Source of the DNA: Thalassobius sp965218685
GTDB lineage: Bacteria; Pseudomonadota; Alphaproteobacteria; Rhodobacterales; Rhodobacteraceae
Direction of reading: 5' to 3'
DNA: 64,000 nt
Assembly: GCF_965218685.1 (NCBI RefSeq)
Contig: NZ_OZ244657.1
Span: 868,001-932,000, forward strand
The notes beneath the pieces were generated by a model. That model had not been told where the DNA came from and made no database searches. It saw nothing but the letters and a program-made list of their open reading frames with translations. Shown here piece after piece: positions 59,988-64,000 of this stretch; within the stretch, counting starts at the first letter, position 1; the number at the start of each line of letters is the position of its first letter. A program made the position numbers and the translations under genes.

Positions 59988-60332
59988 TTATTTGTCCCCA
60001 AACTCGATCTCGTAGTCGGTCTGGGCATTGCCACGGCCGCGACCGTTTCCGCCGGCATTCCCACCGCCGATACCGACGCCGTTCCCGTTCCCATTGCCAC
60101 CGGCGTTCCCGCCGCCATTGCCATTTCCGCCACCGTTGCCGCCACCGCCGCCCGGTCCACCGCCCGTCGAACACCACCACGGTGGATTCTGACGGCTGCA
60201 TGCAGCCTGAGCTGCTGCGTCCTCGGCCGAAAGCGCAACCACCGACGCCCCGCCCAAAGCGGCGGAGTATTTTCCCACGGCAGCAAGAGCTTGGCGCCTG
60301 GAATAGGGTTTTTTTGTGTAGCGATCCGACAT
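59988..60332 (-). CDS. short peptide 2 with the same leader, Cys-x8-Cys motif and Gly/Asn-rich tail
   Basis: The 114-residue product begins MSDRYTKKPYSRRQALAAV, then GKYSAALGGASVVALSAEDAAAQAACS and NPPWWCSTGG. This is the same leader and motif as peptide 1, with Cys45 and Cys54. A tail of about 40 residues made of GGN/GNG repeats follows, ending in QTDYEIEFGDK. The repeats are DNA-level GGC/AAC-type tandem codons. The ribosome site is weak. A GC-rich inverted repeat between this gene and peptide 1 might attenuate transcription. It is the most upstream gene of the putative four-gene unit. Confidence 0.72.
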   Translation of the reverse strand: MSDRYTKKPYSRRQALAAVGKYSAALGGASVVALSAEDAAAQAACSRQNPPWWCSTGGGPGGGGGNGGGNGNGGGNAGGNGNGNGVGIGGGNAGGNGRGRGNAQTDYEIEFGDK

Positions 60333-60416
60333 AACTGCTTCGGTGTTTTCTACAAAACTAACAGGTTTAGAGGCAGATCACATCCCCCAATTCTACCTGC
60401 CCGAGATTCCCAAGGG

Positions 60417-62444
60417 TCACTCGGCCGGAACAGCCCTTTGCGGTCCGATCAGACCGCGCCCTTCAATCCAGCGATCCAGAACATTCAGGGCGGTCTCGGA
60501 ATTGCGTGCCTGAATGGCCCCGCGCAGATCGCGCAGCGCCGAGGCCATCTCGATCTGCGACAGGCCCCGTTCGGGCGAGCGCATGATTTTCTCGTGCGGG
60601 GTGGTAATCATGTCCTGACGCAGCAGCAGTTCTTCATACAACTTTTCGCCGGGACGCAGACCGGTATAGACGATTTCAATGTCACCGTCGGGGTTTTGTT
60701 CGTCCTTGAGGGTCAGGCCCGCGCCCTCGATCATCTGGCGAGCGACGTCGCGGATCAGGACGGGATTACCCATCTTCAGCACCAAAACCTCGCCATGGCA
60801 ATCGAACGAGCCGGCCAGCAAAACCAGCCGCACGGCTTCGGAAATGGTCATGAAGAACCGCGAGACCTCGGGGTGGGTGACAGTTACCGGGCCGCCTTGG
60901 GAAATCTGTTCGCGGAACAGCGGGACAACCGATCCGCTAGAGCCAAGCACGTTGCCGAACCGAACCATCCCGAACTTGGTTCCCGAACTGCGCGTCGCCA
61001 GATCCTGGATCACCATTTCGGCCAGACGTTTCGAGGCCCCCATGACACTGGTCGGGCGCACCGCTTTGTCCGAGGAAATCAGCGTGAACTGCACGACCCC
61101 GGCCTCAAGCGCGGCATCGGCCAGGATCTTGGTGCCCAGCACATTGTTGCGCAGCCCTTCGATCAGGTTGCACTCGACCATGGGGACGTGTTTGTAGGCG
61201 GCGGCATGTAGAACGGTGTCCACGTGATACTGAGTCAGAATATCACGAACCAGGTCTGCCTCGCAGATAGAGCCAAGCACGGGAACGATCGTGACATCTG
61301 TCAAAAGTTCGGACAGCTCGCGCTCAATCTGGAACAGGGCAAGTTCGGAATGATCCAGCAGGATCAGAACCTGGGGTTTGCAGGCCAGCAACTGACGGCT
61401 GATTTCCGATCCGATCGAGCCTCCGGCTCCGGTGACCAGAACGCGTTTACCCCGATAGGCGCTGTGGACGTCTGGCAGCTGGTTTTCCAGCATCTCACGG
61501 TTCATCAGCTCGGGCAGTTTCGCATGGCGCAGCGGGGCAGGGCGGTTGCCCAACACATACTCCGAGAATCTGGGTACGCTCTGTACACCGCAGCCAAGGC
61601 GGCGCAGCTTTTCTTCGATCCGCGCTTGAACGGGCCGGCTGGCCGAAGGCATCGCCATCAGCACAAGGTCGATCTCTTTGGTTTGCACCAGATCCGAGAC
61701 CCTTTCGGGCGCAAAAACTGGCAGGCCGCGCAGGTTGCGGCTTTGCAGGGTGGGGTTGTCGTCCACGAAACAGATGGGCATCAGCGCCGGGTCTGTCCGC
61801 AGCGCATCGACCAGCTGTTGACCGGTTTGACCGGCGCCGTAGATCAGCACGCGCTGGCGGTTTTGGCCCTTTTCATAGACGCGAATAACGAACTCTCGCA
61901 GAACGATCCGCGCGCTTACGGCGCTGGCAAGGTAAAGCACACCGAAAACCAGCGCGAATTCTGGGGGCAGGGGATGGCCAAAGCTAAGGGGCAGCGCCAG
62001 CGTCATCACCGAGGTCGACACGGCCACCAACGAAGATTGCAGCAACTCGGCGCCGCGATATGCGACCAGCCGCGTGTGATTCAAACCCAAGGACATGGTC
62101 AGAACGCCGGACAGGCCAGCAGCAGACAGCCAAGACAACATCAGCGCCCAAGCCGGCATGTCAGCCACGATGCTTGGGGCCATGATCAGAAGGCTTGCGA
62201 AAAATCCTGCGGTGACGGCCAGTAGCTCGACCATTTGCAGCAACAAAGCTTTATGAGCCCGAGGAGCTTTGCGCAGAAACCGATACAGTTTACGCAGGGC
62301 CTTTTCATAGGCCTGGTTGGCTGAAAAGAGGGCTTGTATTTGAATAGGCTTTTGCAAAATTGCACCTGACCGACTGGCAATGCGCCGTAGTACGTAACTG
62401 AAGGCTGTATGTAAAAGCCTCGTTACAGTTCCTGATTCATTCAA
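60417..62444 (-). CDS. membrane nucleoside-diphosphate-sugar epimerase/dehydratase (FlaA1/CapD/WbpM family)
   Basis: The 675-residue protein has a membrane region of several helices up to about residue 190. A nucleotide-binding domain follows (VLIYGAGQTGQQLVDAL), then a C-terminal SDR domain with RVLVTGAGGSIGSEISRQLL. The segment LLDHSELALFQIERELSEL and VHTVLHAAAYKHVPMVE-like sequence, with SSDKAVRPTSVMGASKRLAEM and GLRPGEKLYEEL, are diagnostic. Such enzymes make 4-keto-6-deoxy sugars for surface polysaccharides. The start is TTG at 62444, with no better ATG upstream of the first helix. It diverges from glmM. Confidence 0.88.
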   Translation of the reverse strand: MNESGTVTRLLHTAFSYVLRRIASRSGAILQKPIQIQALFSANQAYEKALRKLYRFLRKAPRAHKALLLQMVELLAVTAGFFASLLIMAPSIVADMPAWALMLSWLSAAGLSGVLTMSLGLNHTRLVAYRGAELLQSSLVAVSTSVMTLALPLSFGHPLPPEFALVFGVLYLASAVSARIVLREFVIRVYEKGQNRQRVLIYGAGQTGQQLVDALRTDPALMPICFVDDNPTLQSRNLRGLPVFAPERVSDLVQTKEIDLVLMAMPSASRPVQARIEEKLRRLGCGVQSVPRFSEYVLGNRPAPLRHAKLPELMNREMLENQLPDVHSAYRGKRVLVTGAGGSIGSEISRQLLACKPQVLILLDHSELALFQIERELSELLTDVTIVPVLGSICEADLVRDILTQYHVDTVLHAAAYKHVPMVECNLIEGLRNNVLGTKILADAALEAGVVQFTLISSDKAVRPTSVMGASKRLAEMVIQDLATRSSGTKFGMVRFGNVLGSSGSVVPLFREQISQGGPVTVTHPEVSRFFMTISEAVRLVLLAGSFDCHGEVLVLKMGNPVLIRDVARQMIEGAGLTLKDEQNPDGDIEIVYTGLRPGEKLYEELLLRQDMITTPHEKIMRSPERGLSQIEMASALRDLRGAIQARNSETALNVLDRWIEGRGLIGPQRAVPAE

Positions 62445-62584
62445 GCCTTGGTGTGTGAAAAATGCTGCAAAGCAGAAAGTAAGGGGGACTCCGCCTAAGG
62501 ATTCACCAGAATCAGCCGCTTCTGGACACGGCCCCGCAGGCAGCTTAGACAGGCGGAAACGTAATAAATGCAGGTGTTTCCCTG

Positions 62585-63925
62585 ATGACCCGTTCCCTGT
62601 TTGGCACCGATGGTGTGCGCGGACTGACCAATACTCACCCGATGACTGCCGAACTGGCGATGAAATTGGGTGCCGCAGCGGGCCGCTATTTCCGCCGTGA
62701 TCAGCAAGAGCACCGCGTGGTCATCGGTAAGGACACTCGCCTGTCGGGCTATATGCTGGAAAACGCTTTGACGGCAGGGTTTACCTCGACCGGCATGAAC
62801 GTGTTCCTGTTGGGTCCAATGCCAACACCGGCGATTGGATATCTGACGCGTTCGATGCGGGCGGATGTCGGCGTGATGATCTCGGCCAGCCACAACCCGG
62901 CCTATGACAACGGGATCAAGTTCTTCGGTCCTGATGGTTTCAAACTGTCCGATGACGCCGAGATCGAGATCGAGCGCCTGCTGAACAAGGGCGTCACCCT
63001 GGCTGCCCCCGAAAATATCGGCCGCGCCAAACGTGTGGACGATGCGCTGGGCCGTTACGTGGAATACGCCAAGACGACCTTCCCACGCGGGCTGCGTCTG
63101 GATGGGCTGCGAGTGGTGCTGGATTGCGCCAATGGGGCCGCATACAAGGCTGCGCCGAATGTCCTTTGGGAACTGGGCGCCGAGGTTGTCACCGTAGGCG
63201 TCACGCCCAACGGGCGAAACATCAACGAGGATTGCGGCTCGACCGCGCCCGAGGCCGCCGCCCGCAAAGTACGCGAGACCCGCGCCAATCTGGGCATATG
63301 TCTGGATGGGGATGCTGACCGGGTGATTATCCTGGACGAAACCGGCACCGTGGCTGACGGGGACCAGATCATGGGTCTGATCGCCTCGATGTGGGCGAAA
63401 GAGGGTCTGTTACAGGGCAATGCGCTGGTTTCAACGGTTATGTCAAACCTTGGGCTGGAACGCTTTTTGAACGATCAGGGCATCGCGTTGGAGCGCACCT
63501 CGGTCGGGGATCGCTATGTTGTTGAACGTATGCGCGAAGGCGGCTTTAACCTGGGCGGTGAACAGTCCGGCCACATCGTCATGACCGACTATGCCACCAC
63601 TGGCGACGGTCTGATTGCGGCTTTGCAATTCCTCAAGGCGATGGTGGAAACCGGTAAAAAAGCCAGCGAACTGACCAAGGTGTTCGAGCCTGTTCCGCAA
63701 ATCTTGCGCAACGTCCGTTACGCCAAGGGCCGCCAGCCGCTGGAGGCCGATTGCGTGCAAAACGCCATTGCCGAGGGCGAGAAAGAGCTGGGTAAATCCG
63801 GCCGCCTGCTTATCCGCAAATCTGGAACCGAGCCGCTGATCCGCGTCATGGGCGAAGCCGAGGACGAGGCCCAGCTGGACCGCATCATCGGTTCGATCTG
63901 TAAAGCGGTTGAATCGGTGGCCTAA
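62585..63925 (+). CDS. glmM: phosphoglucosamine mutase
   Basis: GlmM turns glucosamine-6-phosphate into glucosamine-1-phosphate on the way to UDP-GlcNAc for peptidoglycan and LPS. The 446-residue protein starts RSLFGTDGVRGLTN. The phosphoserine Ser102 lies in MISASHNPAYDNGIK. The metal loop LDGDADRVI and the sugar loop GGEQSGHI follow, then the phosphate-binding RKSGTEPLIRVM at the end. The length and motifs are normal. Its stop TAA shares CTAA with the stop of the convergent gene at the window edge. Confidence 0.97.
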   Translation: MTRSLFGTDGVRGLTNTHPMTAELAMKLGAAAGRYFRRDQQEHRVVIGKDTRLSGYMLENALTAGFTSTGMNVFLLGPMPTPAIGYLTRSMRADVGVMISASHNPAYDNGIKFFGPDGFKLSDDAEIEIERLLNKGVTLAAPENIGRAKRVDDALGRYVEYAKTTFPRGLRLDGLRVVLDCANGAAYKAAPNVLWELGAEVVTVGVTPNGRNINEDCGSTAPEAAARKVRETRANLGICLDGDADRVIILDETGTVADGDQIMGLIASMWAKEGLLQGNALVSTVMSNLGLERFLNDQGIALERTSVGDRYVVERMREGGFNLGGEQSGHIVMTDYATTGDGLIAALQFLKAMVETGKKASELTKVFEPVPQILRNVRYAKGRQPLEADCVQNAIAEGEKELGKSGRLLIRKSGTEPLIRVMGEAEDEAQLDRIIGSICKAVESVA

Positions 63926-64000
63926 AGCAGGGTCAGGATCAGCCCGGCCAGGGTGCTGCCGCCGACCGCATAACCTCCGTCGATCAGGATCAGTTTTACA
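63922..64000 (-). CDS. 3' end of a convergent gene (partial, start beyond window)
   Basis: On the minus strand an open frame enters at the right edge and ends with TAG at 63922-63924. The last residues are VKLILIDGGYAVGGSTLAGLILTLL, a hydrophobic, glycine-containing tail that suggests a C-terminal membrane helix. Only about 25 residues are visible, so the product cannot be named. The convergent overlap with glmM (CTAA) resembles other junctions in this window, which supports its being real. Confidence 0.5.
   Translation of the reverse strand, partial: VKLILIDGGYAVGGSTLAGLILTLL

Noticed and set aside
60020..60170. Tandem GGC/AAC-type repeats as a CRISPR or satellite array
   Set aside because: The repeats are short, codon-phased and inside peptide 2, so they are a coding low-complexity tract, not an array with spacers.
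59943..61211. 422-residue plus-strand open frame over peptide 2 and the CapD-like gene
   Set aside because: It is antisense, with low-complexity sequence from the Gly/Asn repeat read on the other strand.
1..64000. tRNA, rRNA or CRISPR arrays
   Set aside because: No CCA-ended cloverleaf, rRNA segment or regularly spaced direct repeat was noticed in any gap.

Overview
The window looks like the replication-origin region of the chromosome of a Rhodobacterales alphaproteobacterium (Roseobacter/Rhodobacter group). The evidence is the gene order rho-mnmE-mnmG-rsmG-parA-parB on one side and maf-aroE-coaE-dnaQ-secB-fxsA-tim44-mltA-smr-hslUV-trxA-addAB-murU-amgK-tsaE-divL-regB/senC-regA-ahcY on the other. 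The two perfect parS palindromes, the CtrA-type motifs (TTAA-N7-TTAAC) and the regB/senC-regA redox cluster agree with this. No rRNA, tRNA or CRISPR array was seen.

Layout. Positions 1-8383 are accessory: membrane proteins of sugar-transfer type, an AAA+ ATPase, an IS3-like element (4389-5853) flanked by two truncated genes, and a GtrA/FAD-oxidoreductase pair. Positions 8714-22633 hold housekeeping genes (argG, an SCP2-like protein, msrA, a ribokinase-like kinase, maeB, mutS, a TPM protein, grpE-hrcA, rph-rdgB-hemW and a DUF454 protein). Positions 22628-29419 form a leftward block parB-parA-rsmG-mnmG-mnmE-rho with two parS sites. The 29420-30000 gap carries the rho promoter, a CtrA motif, AT-rich stretches and four DnaA-box-like sites, so it is the best candidate for oriC. 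Positions 30001-39043 run outward as maf, aroE, coaE, dnaQ, secB, fxsA, a Tim44-like gene, mltA, smr, hslUV and a capsule-enzyme-like gene.

Positions 39102-49444 are a leftward block trxA-addA-addB-murU-amgK-tsaE-divL-like. The DivL-like PAS protein has no kinase domain and is preceded by a perfect CtrA motif. Positions 49515-52255 are the RegB/SenC/RegA redox two-component system. A GT61 glycosyltransferase, a GNAT acetyltransferase, an HD phosphohydrolase and an FkbM methyltransferase come next, then ahcY and a DUF2853 gene.

The most unusual part is 57403-60332. It has two paralogous short peptides that share a twin-arginine-like leader and a Cys-x8-Cys motif. Next to them are a fusion of a PqqD-like (RiPP recognition) domain with an HPr-kinase-like domain and a nucleotidyltransferase. 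All four genes face the same way and look like a small peptide-modification system. The window ends with a CapD/FlaA1-like membrane epimerase/dehydratase, glmM, and the 3' tip of a convergent gene.

Functions were assigned by reading translated sequence and recalling family motifs; no database search was run.
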